From Desulfosporosinus metallidurans (lineage in GTDB: Bacteria > Bacillota > Desulfitobacteriia > Desulfitobacteriales > Desulfitobacteriaceae), in NCBI RefSeq assembly GCF_001936615.1, contig NZ_MLBF01000004.1:62001-126000 (forward strand): 64,000 bases of DNA, given 5' to 3'. The translations under genes were made by a program, and so were the position numbers. Shown piece by piece: positions 1-7,716 of this stretch (the first letter of the stretch is position 1; every line of letters begins with the position of its first letter). Below the pieces are notes generated by a model, which did not search any database, had not been told where the DNA came from, and saw only the letters and a program-made list of their open reading frames with translations.

Positions 1-1
1 T

Positions 2-313
2 CTTTTATTTATTTTAGCTGGTTTAGCAGAAATTGGGGGAGGTTATTTGATTTGGCTTTCCCTTAGAGAAGCAAAGCCATTTTGGTATGGAATAATTGGG
101 GGACTAATTCTCATCGTTTACGGCATCATACCCACATTACAGAAGTTCCCGAACTTTGGTAGAGTTTATTCCGCTTACGGGGGTGTCTTTATTATTCTCG
201 CAATCCTATGGGGTTGGGGAATCGATAAAAAAGTGCCTGATGTATATGACTGGATTGGATGTGCCATTTGTCTTGTCGGAGTCTCTATCATGTTATGGGC
301 TCCACGTCATTAA
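2..313 (+). CDS. YnfA/UPF0060 family small membrane protein, 5' end cut by window
   Basis: The open frame runs from the first bases of the window to a TAA stop, so the start lies outside. The visible part (about 103 residues) has the family pattern: an N-terminal helix with [10 protein letters not shown], then [37 protein letters not shown], and a final helix ending in WAPRH. Four short membrane segments are expected and nearly all are present. The family is related to the SMR/EamA drug-metabolite exporters, but a substrate is not established. A TTG inside the frame at 47 is unlikely to be the start because conserved sequence precedes it. It converges on the ABC exporter genes across a shared terminator. 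Confidence 0.85.
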   Translation, partial: LLFILAGLAEIGGGYLIWLSLREAKPFWYGIIGGLILIVYGIIPTLQKFPNFGRVYSAYGGVFIILAILWGWGIDKKVPDVYDWIGCAICLVGVSIMLWAPRH

Positions 314-344
314 CTTTTGGCAAGAACTCAAGACATGACCGGGA

Positions 345-391
345 AAAAGGGTGGTGGCTAGATTATACAAATCTAGCCACCACCCTTTTTT
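345..391. terminator. Bidirectional intrinsic terminator
   Basis: A 20-bp inverted repeat built on GGGTGGTGGCTAGATT, with a 5-nt loop, is flanked by A-tract and T-tract. It lies between the convergent YnfA-like gene and the ABC exporter and can end both transcripts. Confidence 0.85.
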
Positions 392-398
392 CTGCTGC

Positions 399-2405
399 TT
401 ATACTACGTCTGTATCCAAGTTCGCTCCCGCGAACTGACTATAATAAAGATCGGCATAGAAGCCCTTCTGAGCAAGAAGTCCATGATGGTTACCCATTTC
501 AATAATATTTCCTTTGTTCATCACGAGGATCAAATCTGCATCTCTGATCGTCGAAAGTCTATGAGCAATGACAAAGCTTGTTCTTCCACTCATCAGTTCC
601 GTCATGGCGCGTTGAATATAAATTTCCGTTCTTGAGTCAACACTACTGGTCGCTTCATCCAGAATCAAGATTGCAGGATCAGCAAGTATGGCTCGCGCAA
701 TCGTGAGGAGTTGCTTTTGACCCTGCGAAATATTGGAGGCTTCCTCATTTAAGATGGTGTTGTATCCCTCTGGAAGAGTTTTAATAAAGTGATTAGCATG
801 GGCAGCTCTTGCCGCCTTTATAACCTCTTCTTCAGTTGCACCTTCCCGACCGTAAGCGATATTCTCCATGATCGTGCCATTAAAGAGCCATGTATCTTGG
901 AGCACCATACCGAAAATATTACGCAAATCTCCACGTTTGATATCCCTGATATCCACGCCATCAACCGTAATCTTGCCAGCCTTGATTTCATAGAAACGCA
1001 TCAATAAGTTGACCAGAGTCGTTTTACCAGCACCCGTTGGCCCCACTATAGCAATCGTGTTTCCCTGCTTGACATCAATATTCATGCCCTTGATAAGGGT
1101 TTCATTCTCTTTATAGCTAAAATCGACATTTTTGAAGCTGACGTCTCCCTTAGGGAAAGCGATAACCTTAGCATCTGCACGATCCGGCAATTCTTCCACT
1201 TCATCTAAGAGCTCAAAGACACGTTCGGCCGAGGCTACGGTTGATTGAATAATGTTTGCTATATTGGCAGTTTGAACGATGGGCATGGTAAATTGTCTTG
1301 AATACTGAATAAAGGCCTGGATATCTCCAATCGTTATTCTCCCATTCGTGACAAAAATGCCGCCAACAACACTGACAATAACATACCCCAGATTGCTGAC
1401 AAATCTCATGAGGGGCATGATAATACCTGAGATAAACTGGGCTTTCCACCCTGCATCGTAGAGTCGGTTATTGATTTCATTGAAGGTCTCGATGGATTTC
1501 CCCTCATGTCCAAAGGCCTTAACAATAACATGACCGGTGTACATTTCTTCGACATGCCCATTCAGTTCACCCAGAGATTTTTGCTGAGCTGCAAAGTGTT
1601 TTTGAGAGTGTTTGGCAATACCGGTGGTTACTAAGACATAAAGAGGGAGCGTTAAAATAACAATCAAGGTTAGAAGCGGGCTGATGGTTAGCATCATGAC
1701 GATAACCCCAATAATCGTTACGATCGACGTGATCAATTGGGTAAGACTTTGCTGTAAAGTATTGGCAATATTATCCACATCATTGGTGACTCGACTCAAG
1801 ATTTCGCCATGTGTCCTAGCATCAAAAAATCTAAGCGGCAACCTCGATAGCTTGTCATCCACGTCTTTGCGCAGATCATAAACTGTTTTTTGAGCCACTC
1901 CAGCCATAATATATTGTTGAACATAACTAAATAAGGCACTCACAAGATATAACCCTATTAGAATCAGAACGATTCTGAGGATATAGTCAAAATCAATTTT
2001 CCCGCCATTCAAGGCCATAATTTTGGCAATCCCAGCTTTAACCTGAGCCAACCCTCCCACTACCTCTGGGGTCGCTGTTTTCGGATTAGCCGCCAATTTG
2101 CTTAGCATATCTTGCTGGGGTACCAGCTTGGCCAACGTCATTTTGCCCATGATGCCTTCAAACAATTTCGTTGTGGCATTACCCATAATCTTCGGTCCCA
2201 AAATACTGAACACGGTGCTGAGAATGGCGAAAATGACGACGATACTTAACTGAATTCGGCGTGGTCTTAAATACCGAAGTAGCCTTAATAAAGTACCTTT
2301 GAAATTCTTGGCCTTTTCCACAGGTCTGCCAATGGTTCCACCAGGTCCTCCCTGTCTTCCTCCCATGACTCCCTGTTGTGGTTTATTAACGTTACCTTCA
2401 CTCAT
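399..2405 (-). CDS. ABC exporter half-transporter, canonical ATPase subunit (668 aa)
   Basis: This is a membrane-plus-ATPase half transporter of the MsbA/LmrCD type. A glycine-rich cytosolic N-tail (residues 1-35) precedes a six-helix type IV exporter domain with an unusually long first extracellular loop (about 80-130). The nucleotide-binding domain carries Walker A GPTGAGKTT, Walker B LILDEATSSVD with the catalytic Glu, and H-loop IAHRLST. Its signature is the degenerate ISQGQKQ instead of LSGGQ. The start overlaps the stop of the upstream partner gene by 4 nt, so translation is coupled. With its partner it should form a heterodimeric multidrug or lipid exporter controlled by the upstream MarR regulator. 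The substrate is unknown. Confidence 0.9.
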   Translation of the reverse strand: MSEGNVNKPQQGVMGGRQGGPGGTIGRPVEKAKNFKGTLLRLLRYLRPRRIQLSIVVIFAILSTVFSILGPKIMGNATTKLFEGIMGKMTLAKLVPQQDMLSKLAANPKTATPEVVGGLAQVKAGIAKIMALNGGKIDFDYILRIVLILIGLYLVSALFSYVQQYIMAGVAQKTVYDLRKDVDDKLSRLPLRFFDARTHGEILSRVTNDVDNIANTLQQSLTQLITSIVTIIGVIVMMLTISPLLTLIVILTLPLYVLVTTGIAKHSQKHFAAQQKSLGELNGHVEEMYTGHVIVKAFGHEGKSIETFNEINNRLYDAGWKAQFISGIIMPLMRFVSNLGYVIVSVVGGIFVTNGRITIGDIQAFIQYSRQFTMPIVQTANIANIIQSTVASAERVFELLDEVEELPDRADAKVIAFPKGDVSFKNVDFSYKENETLIKGMNIDVKQGNTIAIVGPTGAGKTTLVNLLMRFYEIKAGKITVDGVDIRDIKRGDLRNIFGMVLQDTWLFNGTIMENIAYGREGATEEEVIKAARAAHANHFIKTLPEGYNTILNEEASNISQGQKQLLTIARAILADPAILILDEATSSVDSRTEIYIQRAMTELMSGRTSFVIAHRLSTIRDADLILVMNKGNIIEMGNHHGLLAQKGFYADLYYSQFAGANLDTDVV

Positions 2406-4144
2406 GCTATTTCTCCCTCTGAAAGCTGTGAAGCTACAATCTCACGATACACCTCACAGGAATTTAACAGTTCCTTGTGCGTCCCAATTCCAGCGATCAG
2501 TCCATCATCTAAAACGATGATTCTATCGGCATCCATTACAGTTGTAACCCTTTGCGCGATAATAAACACCGTCGCGTCAGCAATTTCAGGCTTAAGAGCC
2601 GCTCTTAACTTAGCATCTGTTTTAAAATCAAGGGCTGAGAAGCTATCGTCGAAAATATAGATTTCAGGTCTGCGAATTAAAGCACGGGCGATGGAGAGGC
2701 GTTGCTTCTGTCCACCCGAAACATTCGTTCCACCCTGGGCAATCGTATGATCAAAGCCTGCTTCCATTTCTGTTACAAAATCAGTGGCTTGTGCTACCTG
2801 AACGGCATGCTTAATCTCGTCTAAGGTGGCATCTTCCCGGCCATATTTGATATTATCCGCAATAGTACCCGAAAACAGAACTGTTTTTTGAGGAACAAAG
2901 CCTATTTTGGCTCTCAAGCTTTCTTGGCTCATTTCTCGAACATCCACCCCATCAACCAAAACACTTCCACTTTCAACATCATAAAAACGTGTAATTAGAT
3001 TGACCATCGTCGATTTGCCCGAGCCAGTCCCTCCGATTATTGCCGTAATCTCTCCTGGTCTTGCGCTAAAGTTTATCTTGCTGATCGCAGGTTGTTCTGC
3101 ACCAGGGTAGCTGAAGGATACATCCTTAAACTCGACGAACCCTCGTTGTATACTCGTGGAATTGCCCTTAGAGGGATCCTTGATTTCCGGTTCAGTATCC
3201 AGGACTTCATTGATTCTCACAGCCGAAGCCTGAGCGCGCGGGACCATGATAAATAACATAGTGAGCATGAGCAAGGAGAAAAGAATTTGCGTCGCATATT
3301 GGATAAAGGCCATAAGAGATCCAACCTGCATATCTCCATTGTTGATTCGAATACCCCCAAACCAAATAATGGCGATCGTCGTAAAGTTCATAATCAACAT
3401 CATCATGGGCATTAAGATGGCCATAATTTTGTTTACCTTAACCGCGTTATTCATAAGGTCCGAGTTAGCATCATCAAATCTCTTCTTTTCTTGATCAATA
3501 CGATTGAAAGCCCGTACCACTCTAATACCTGTAAGATTCTCACGTAAAACAAGATTCAATTTATCGATTTTTAGCTGCATCAGTCTAAAAAGAGGTATGC
3601 CTCTGGTGAGCACAATACCAATAATGGCAAAGAGGACAGGCACCGAGACCAAAAGTACCCAGGTCAGACCCCGATCTTCTTGGATGGCCATGATGATACC
3701 ACCGATACATGTTAACGGTGCGCTGATCATCATACTTAGGATCAAAACTGAAACCTGCTGAACTTGAGTTACATCATTTGTCGTTCTGGTAATTAAAGTT
3801 GCAGTGCCAATCTTGTCGAACTCATGCAAAGAAAAGCTTTCAACTTTTGTGAAGATCTTTTCGCGCAATATCCTCCCAAAACCCACAGCGGTTTTGGAAG
3901 AAAGGAAGGTTGCAATAATGGCACATAAGGTGCCCCCTGCTGCGACAAGCAACATGAAACCACCAACTCTTAGAATATAATTGACATCTTTGTTCACGAT
4001 CCCGTGGTCAACAATATTCGCCATCAAGGTTGGTAAATAGAGATCTGAAAGGACTTGTAAGAAGAGCAGTACGATAACAACCGCGATATAAGCAGTATAA
4101 GGTTTTAAAAATCGATACAATTTAAACACAACATCAATCTCCAT
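2402..4144 (-). CDS. ABC exporter half-transporter, degenerate ATPase subunit (580 aa)
   Basis: Six transmembrane helices (about residues 10-310) are followed by an ATPase domain with Walker A GGTGSGKST and a canonical signature VSGGQKQRL. Walker B reads IYIFDDSFSALD, with Asp in place of the catalytic Glu, and the H-loop is IAQRVTT, with Gln for His. This matches the known asymmetry of heterodimeric exporters: one site is degenerate and the partner at 399-2405 supplies the canonical catalytic residues. It sits 36 nt downstream of the MarR gene and overlaps its partner by 4 nt, so the three genes form one operon. Confidence 0.9.
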   Translation of the reverse strand: MEIDVVFKLYRFLKPYTAYIAVVIVLLFLQVLSDLYLPTLMANIVDHGIVNKDVNYILRVGGFMLLVAAGGTLCAIIATFLSSKTAVGFGRILREKIFTKVESFSLHEFDKIGTATLITRTTNDVTQVQQVSVLILSMMISAPLTCIGGIIMAIQEDRGLTWVLLVSVPVLFAIIGIVLTRGIPLFRLMQLKIDKLNLVLRENLTGIRVVRAFNRIDQEKKRFDDANSDLMNNAVKVNKIMAILMPMMMLIMNFTTIAIIWFGGIRINNGDMQVGSLMAFIQYATQILFSLLMLTMLFIMVPRAQASAVRINEVLDTEPEIKDPSKGNSTSIQRGFVEFKDVSFSYPGAEQPAISKINFSARPGEITAIIGGTGSGKSTMVNLITRFYDVESGSVLVDGVDVREMSQESLRAKIGFVPQKTVLFSGTIADNIKYGREDATLDEIKHAVQVAQATDFVTEMEAGFDHTIAQGGTNVSGGQKQRLSIARALIRRPEIYIFDDSFSALDFKTDAKLRAALKPEIADATVFIIAQRVTTVMDADRIIVLDDGLIAGIGTHKELLNSCEVYREIVASQLSEGEIA

Positions 4145-4180
4145 TCTCTTTAATCTCTAGCCCTGAGGATGAAATTCAGT

Positions 4181-4615
4181 TCACTTTTCTTGACTTTTCA
4201 GAAGCCTTTTCAGCACCTCTAAACCTTCGAGTATTTTATTGAGTTCTTCCGGGGTACTTTTGTTTATTGTTAGAGCAATGTTTTCTTCAAAACGTTCATG
4301 AAAGGTTTTATGCATCTCCACAAAATTTGGAGATATACTGACATAAACCACTCTTCTGTCTCGTTCACTTCTTGTTCTCTCTACCATTCCTAACTTTTCC
4401 ATCTTGTCTACAATACCGGATACAGTACTATTAGATAAACTAAGCTTGCCACTTAATTCCGTGATTTTGAGCGTTTTTTCCTTACTTATAATTCCCATGA
4501 TCATCATTTGAAGGGTTGTAATACCTGTATCCTCCACTACTTTAGTCATCTTATGCCTGAAAAGGAGCATGACTTCCTGAAGAAGCTTGGCAATCTTCAT
4601 ATTTTCATTTTCCAT
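4181..4615 (-). CDS. MarR family transcriptional regulator
   Basis: 144 residues with a winged helix-turn-helix. The recognition region reads ITELSGKLSLSNSTVSGIVDKMEKLGMVER and the wing RSERDRRVVYVSIS, which is the classical MarR pattern. Helices at both ends form the dimer interface. It is the first gene of an operon with two ABC exporter subunits, the usual arrangement for a ligand-relieved repressor of a drug exporter. Two related inverted sequences flank the predicted start of transcription upstream and are its likely operators. The ligand cannot be told from sequence. Confidence 0.9.
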   Translation of the reverse strand: MENENMKIAKLLQEVMLLFRHKMTKVVEDTGITTLQMMIMGIISKEKTLKITELSGKLSLSNSTVSGIVDKMEKLGMVERTRSERDRRVVYVSISPNFVEMHKTFHERFEENIALTINKSTPEELNKILEGLEVLKRLLKSQEK

Positions 4616-4635
4616 TTGTTAACCGCCTTTATCCT

Positions 4636-4702
4636 AGTATTTCGAAGTTAGAATATTTACCCTGATAATATTACGTTTATAAATATTCCGTACTCGAAAT
4701 AT
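4636..4702. promoter_or_regulatory. Candidate paired MarR operator half-sites
   Basis: AGTATTTCGAAGTTAGAATATT-like sequence at 4636-4657 and its imperfect inverse at 4681-4702 share TATTTCGA and GAATATT in opposite orientation. The second lies just downstream of the -10 box of the operon promoter, a good repressing position. The assignment to this MarR protein is inferred from location. Confidence 0.5.
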
Positions 4703-4729
4703 ATTACTCCTTAAGTATATAACTGTCAA
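4701..4729 (-). promoter_or_regulatory. Sigma-A promoter of the MarR-ABC operon
   Basis: On the minus strand there is a consensus -35 TTGACA (4724-4729), exactly 17 nt of spacer, and -10 TAATAT (4701-4706). Confidence 0.75.
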
Positions 4730-4757
4730 CCACAATTCCATCGTGTCTCGAAATGAC

Positions 4758-4787
4758 AAAAAAACGGACATTAACTGCCCGTTTTTT
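4758..4787. terminator. Intrinsic terminator after the Mn catalase gene
   Basis: A 7-bp stem (ACGGACA with TGCCCGT, one G-U pair) has a 5-nt loop and A/T tracts on both sides. On the minus strand it lies just beyond the catalase stop. Confidence 0.7.
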
Positions 4788-4827
4788 GCACTGTACATTA
4801 TTCATTTAGCTTACAATTTCGCTTTTC

Positions 4828-5634
4828 TTAATGTGGTTTAGCCTGAGGTTGAGGTTGGGAATATTGAGGATTATTGCGCGTATGGTCATTATAGCCTGGC
4901 GCAACTTCCTTCCCACCGGCTGGTTGTGGATCTTTTCCATACTGGGCTGGCCCGCCATACTTCTCGTTCGGGTTCTCCTCATAGGAAAACTCGTTACCTT
5001 GATTCCATGGACCTCGACTATCTCCCTGACCTGTTGACATATTCATGTATTTCTTGGAGAAATCCGAATCCCGGAAGTCTTTGTTAACACCAGTTCCTTT
5101 CAAGGTGTCAATCGCTTGCATAAAGGAGAAGTTATGAGATTCTTCGCGACTCAAGAGAAAACGAATCATATCTTTAACCCCGGCATCATCTGTTTGTTGG
5201 AGAAGCCGCTCATAGATAAGTTTAGCCCTCAGTTCTGCTCCGGCATTTGACGAAAGGTCAGTATAGATATCTCCCATTGAGTTGACGAAGGTCGAGCTCC
5301 AAGGAACACCTGCAGAGTTAACCAGAAGTGGTCCACCTCCAAGCAGGGCCATATGATTCGCTGAGAAATCTTTAGGAATGCTATCGACGGGACCAATCAA
5401 CATGCCAAGACACTCACCCACCATTTCTAAATGGCTCAACTCTTCAGCCGCAATATCTTGCAGTAAGTCCCGTATTTTTGGATCATTACATCCTAAACTC
5501 TGAGAAAAATACTGCATGGCTGCTTTAAGTTCACCATTGCCGCCCCCAAATTGCTCCAGTAACAAGACAGCAAAACGGGGATCTGGTCGATCGACATGTA
5601 CCGTGTATTCCATATCTTTAACATGCTTAAACAC
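4828..5634 (-). CDS. Manganese catalase family protein (CotJC-like)
   Basis: 268 residues, ferritin-like four-helix fold. Metal-ligand positions are visible: Glu in LLEQFGGGNGELKAAMQYFSQ, the ExxH of EELSHLEMVGE, Glu in AELRAKLIYERLLQQTDD, and ExxH in LLSREESHNFSF. These are the dimanganese ligands of Mn catalases, which disproportionate hydrogen peroxide without heme. The C-terminal 60 residues are Pro/Gln/Gly-rich and of low complexity, as in spore-coat-associated CotJC relatives. It stands alone with its own terminator. It could serve oxygen defence in an anaerobe or belong to the spore coat. Confidence 0.9.
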   Translation of the reverse strand: MFKHVKDMEYTVHVDRPDPRFAVLLLEQFGGGNGELKAAMQYFSQSLGCNDPKIRDLLQDIAAEELSHLEMVGECLGMLIGPVDSIPKDFSANHMALLGGGPLLVNSAGVPWSSTFVNSMGDIYTDLSSNAGAELRAKLIYERLLQQTDDAGVKDMIRFLLSREESHNFSFMQAIDTLKGTGVNKDFRDSDFSKKYMNMSTGQGDSRGPWNQGNEFSYEENPNEKYGGPAQYGKDPQPAGGKEVAPGYNDHTRNNPQYSQPQPQAKPH

Positions 5635-5810
5635 TTGAAAAGACCTCCCTTAGTTTTTTTTTTGCAATATAAGGCGAAATTTGCTCACTTCAAAGTATAG
5701 TATCTATCGATAGCAGATTTTTATTCTTGGAATTGTTTCCCTCACATGAAATATCGTTATACCTGTTTGACGAATTCTAACGTTTCTTGTTATACTAATT
5801 ACGAGCTTCA

Positions 5811-5838
5811 TCTTGATTCTTGATTCTTGATTCTTGAT
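5811..5838. repeat. Four tandem copies of TCTTGAT
   Basis: The 7-bp unit TCTTGAT is repeated four times without error, directly followed by ATTAAATTATAGT. It lies about 45 nt upstream of the riboswitch and in the probable promoter region of the downstream permease gene. Confidence 0.85.
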
Positions 5839-5883
5839 ATTAAATTATAGTCTTAAAATGTGATTTATGGTCAATTTAATAAT

Positions 5884-6008
5884 TAGTAGGTTCGGTTGGG
5901 GTAAACTTCGCGAAAGTGAAGGACGCTAAAGTCATGGGTCTAAGGCCTAATTTTGAAAGCACGTCGAATAGACTTTTGAAATTAAGCGAGGATCGCCAGA
6001 CTACAAGA
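5884..6008 (+). ncRNA. Cyclic-di-GMP-I (GEMM) riboswitch
   Basis: The aptamer core is recognisable in order: GGGGTAAACTTCGCGAAAG, a GNRA-capped hairpin (CTTC-GCGAAAG-TGAAGG), the conserved GGACGCTAAAG, a second helix whose 5' arm is GGGTCTAAGGCC, and the 3' element GATCGCCAGACTAC. The base equivalent to G20 of the Vibrio Vc2 aptamer appears to be G, favouring c-di-GMP over cGAMP. The GACTAC that ends the aptamer (5999-6004) is complementary to GTAGTC of the following terminator (6028-6033). This suggests ligand-dependent choice between terminator and antiterminator. The direction (probably ligand = off) is inferred. Confidence 0.85.
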
Positions 6009-6023
6009 ATCAACTTCTCTGGG

Positions 6024-6055
6024 GAGAGTAGTCTTTTAGACTACTCTCTTTTTTT
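6024..6055 (+). terminator. Riboswitch expression-platform terminator
   Basis: A perfect 10-bp stem GAGAGTAGTC/GACTACTCTC with loop TTTTA is followed by seven T. It lies 50 nt before the permease start, so it acts by attenuation rather than ending a gene. Confidence 0.9.
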
Positions 6056-6104
6056 ACCACTAGTGGCTTTCGCCACAAAGATCAACAATTTTGGAGGTGT
6101 ATTA

Positions 6105-7379
6105 ATGCAAATTGGAATCGCCATCAGTATCTTTATCTTTAGCTATTTCTTTATCATCACCGAGAAAGTTCCTCGCGCCGTGACCGCCGTTTTCGGTGCC
6201 TCACTACTGATTATCTTAGGCGTTCTCACACAAGATAAGGCGATTCATCACATCGATTGGAATACCCTAGGACTCTTGATTGGTATGATGATCATCGTTG
6301 ATTTAACCCGACGATCGGGGGTCTTTGCCTTTCTTGCCATTTGGGTAAGCAAAAAAGTAAAAGGAGACCCCCTCCTACTTATGCTCTCCTTATCCTTACT
6401 CACGGCGTTCATATCCGCACTCTTGGATAACGTCACGACCGTCTTATTAATTGTCCCGATAGCCCTCTCCATTGCTGAACAACTGGAGGTCGATCCAACT
6501 CCCTTTCTCTTCAGTCAAATCATCATGAGTAATATCGGCGGTACAGCCACTCTGATCGGAGATCCACCCAATATCATGATCGCCGGACAAACAGGTCTCA
6601 GTTTTATGGATTTTATTCTTAATCTTGCTCCTGTTGTGCTCGTCATTATGGCGGTTACTTTATATATCTTTTATCTAATCTATCGCCGCAAATTGGTGAC
6701 CAAAGAAGAATTAAAAGCCAAACTCAGGATTCAAAATGAATGGGATCACATTAAGGACTTTGCCTTGCTCAAGAAAAGCCTTTTAGTCTTGAGCATCGTC
6801 ATTCTGGGATTTTCTTTGCATTCTGTCCTTCACCTGGAAACAGCCACCATCGCGCTTGGTGGGGCCATGCTCCTAATGATCTTGGCCCATGAAGAACCCG
6901 AAGATGTTTTCTTATCCATTGAATGGCCCACACTCTTTTTCTTTGCTGGTTTGTTCGTCCTGGTCGGAGGGCTTATTGAGGTGGGAGTCCTTGACCGTCT
7001 GGCAGAGTGGAGCATGGGCTTGACTCAAGGGGACCCTCTCCTTATGGTTCTGTTAATTCTGGTTATATCTGCTCTACTGTCTTCGTTCCTTGATAATATT
7101 CCATACGTCGCAACCATGATTCCCCTAATTCAGAAACTAGCTCTACTCAGTCAGCTCACCCCAGCACAAACTCAGCCCCTCTGGTGGGCTTTGGCTTTAG
7201 GCTCCTGTCTCGGCGGAAACGGAACCTTAGTCGGTGCCTCCGCCAATCTCATCGTAGCAGGAATCGCTGAGAAAAACGGTACCAAAATACGCTATATTCA
7301 ATTCCTTAAAGTAGGCTTTCCTCTAATGATTCTCTCCGTTGTAATTTCAGCAGTGTACCTCGTCATACGTTATTATTAA
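6105..7379 (+). CDS. SLC13/ArsB/NhaD-like anion permease
   Basis: 424 residues, 10-12 membrane helices, of the ion transporter superfamily that includes ArsB, NhaD, YbiR and the P protein. The two duplicated re-entrant motifs are clear: SALLDNVTTVLLIVPIAL with NIGGTATLIGDPPNIMIA, and SSFLDNIPYVATMIPLIQ with GSCLGGNGTLVGASANLI. I chose the ATG at 6105 because it follows GGAGGTG at a good distance. The open frame extends upstream through the riboswitch, but that part is RNA structure, not protein. Members of the fold move arsenite, Na+/H+ or dicarboxylates; the substrate here is unknown. c-di-GMP control suggests a link to motility, biofilm or sporulation decisions. Confidence 0.85.
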   Translation: MQIGIAISIFIFSYFFIITEKVPRAVTAVFGASLLIILGVLTQDKAIHHIDWNTLGLLIGMMIIVDLTRRSGVFAFLAIWVSKKVKGDPLLLMLSLSLLTAFISALLDNVTTVLLIVPIALSIAEQLEVDPTPFLFSQIIMSNIGGTATLIGDPPNIMIAGQTGLSFMDFILNLAPVVLVIMAVTLYIFYLIYRRKLVTKEELKAKLRIQNEWDHIKDFALLKKSLLVLSIVILGFSLHSVLHLETATIALGGAMLLMILAHEEPEDVFLSIEWPTLFFFAGLFVLVGGLIEVGVLDRLAEWSMGLTQGDPLLMVLLILVISALLSSFLDNIPYVATMIPLIQKLALLSQLTPAQTQPLWWALALGSCLGGNGTLVGASANLIVAGIAEKNGTKIRYIQFLKVGFPLMILSVVISAVYLVIRYY

Positions 7380-7415
7380 CTTAAGCATCCAGCGACTCAC
7401 CATCCATAAAAACAG

Positions 7416-7449
7416 AAACGCTGGGTGAGTTTAAACTCACCCAGCGTTT
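7416..7449. terminator. Perfect palindromic terminator
   Basis: A 34-bp perfect palindrome with arms AAACGCTGGGTGAGTTT lies just after the permease stop and can serve both the permease and the small gene that converges on it. Confidence 0.8.
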
Positions 7450-7468
7450 CCATTTTCAATTTAGCTAT

Positions 7469-7621
7469 TTACTCATGTTTAGCACTCGACTGGTTAGCTT
7501 GTTGCTTAACTTTCCGTATGTGGTACCAGGTAGATGCGAATAACACTAACGTAAAAAAAGCAACACTAGTACCTTGATCTGTCATTAAGTCCAAGCCCGA
7601 GTCCCCCTTTATATCTCTCAT
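7469..7621 (-). CDS. Small single-pass membrane protein, unrecognised (50 aa)
   Basis: A 50-codon frame on the minus strand starts at ATG 7621 behind GGTGGAG with 5 nt spacing. The protein has a polar N-terminus with LMTDQGTS, one hydrophobic segment VAFFTLVLFASTWYHI (about residues 20-35), then a basic amphipathic tail RKVKQQANQSS. The layout recalls the short YvrJ-type membrane peptides, but I cannot assign a family. Good ribosome binding site, one membrane span and flanking terminators support a real gene. Confidence 0.55.
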   Translation of the reverse strand: MRDIKGDSGLDLMTDQGTSVAFFTLVLFASTWYHIRKVKQQANQSSAKHE

Positions 7622-7664
7622 TATCTCCACCTTAACATTTCTAGCTTAAAATTGGCTTAAAAAC

Positions 7665-7701
7665 AAAAAAGCCATCGTCTCCCCCGTGGGAAAACGCTGG
7701 C
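7665..7701 (-). terminator. Terminator of the chemoreceptor gene
   Basis: On the minus strand GCCAGCGTTTTCCC pairs imperfectly with GGGAGACGATGGC and is followed by TTTTTTGTTTTT, just past the chemoreceptor stop. Confidence 0.65.
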
Positions 7702-7716
7702 CTTCTCAATTATCGA

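Noticed and set aside
5811..5838. Short tandem repeat as a CRISPR
   Set aside because: The 7-bp units are directly adjacent with no spacers, and no cas gene is near.
5916..6104. Longer start of the permease at 5916
   Set aside because: This stretch is the riboswitch aptamer and its terminator; the protein it would encode is not transporter-like and the ATG at 6105 has a proper ribosome binding site.
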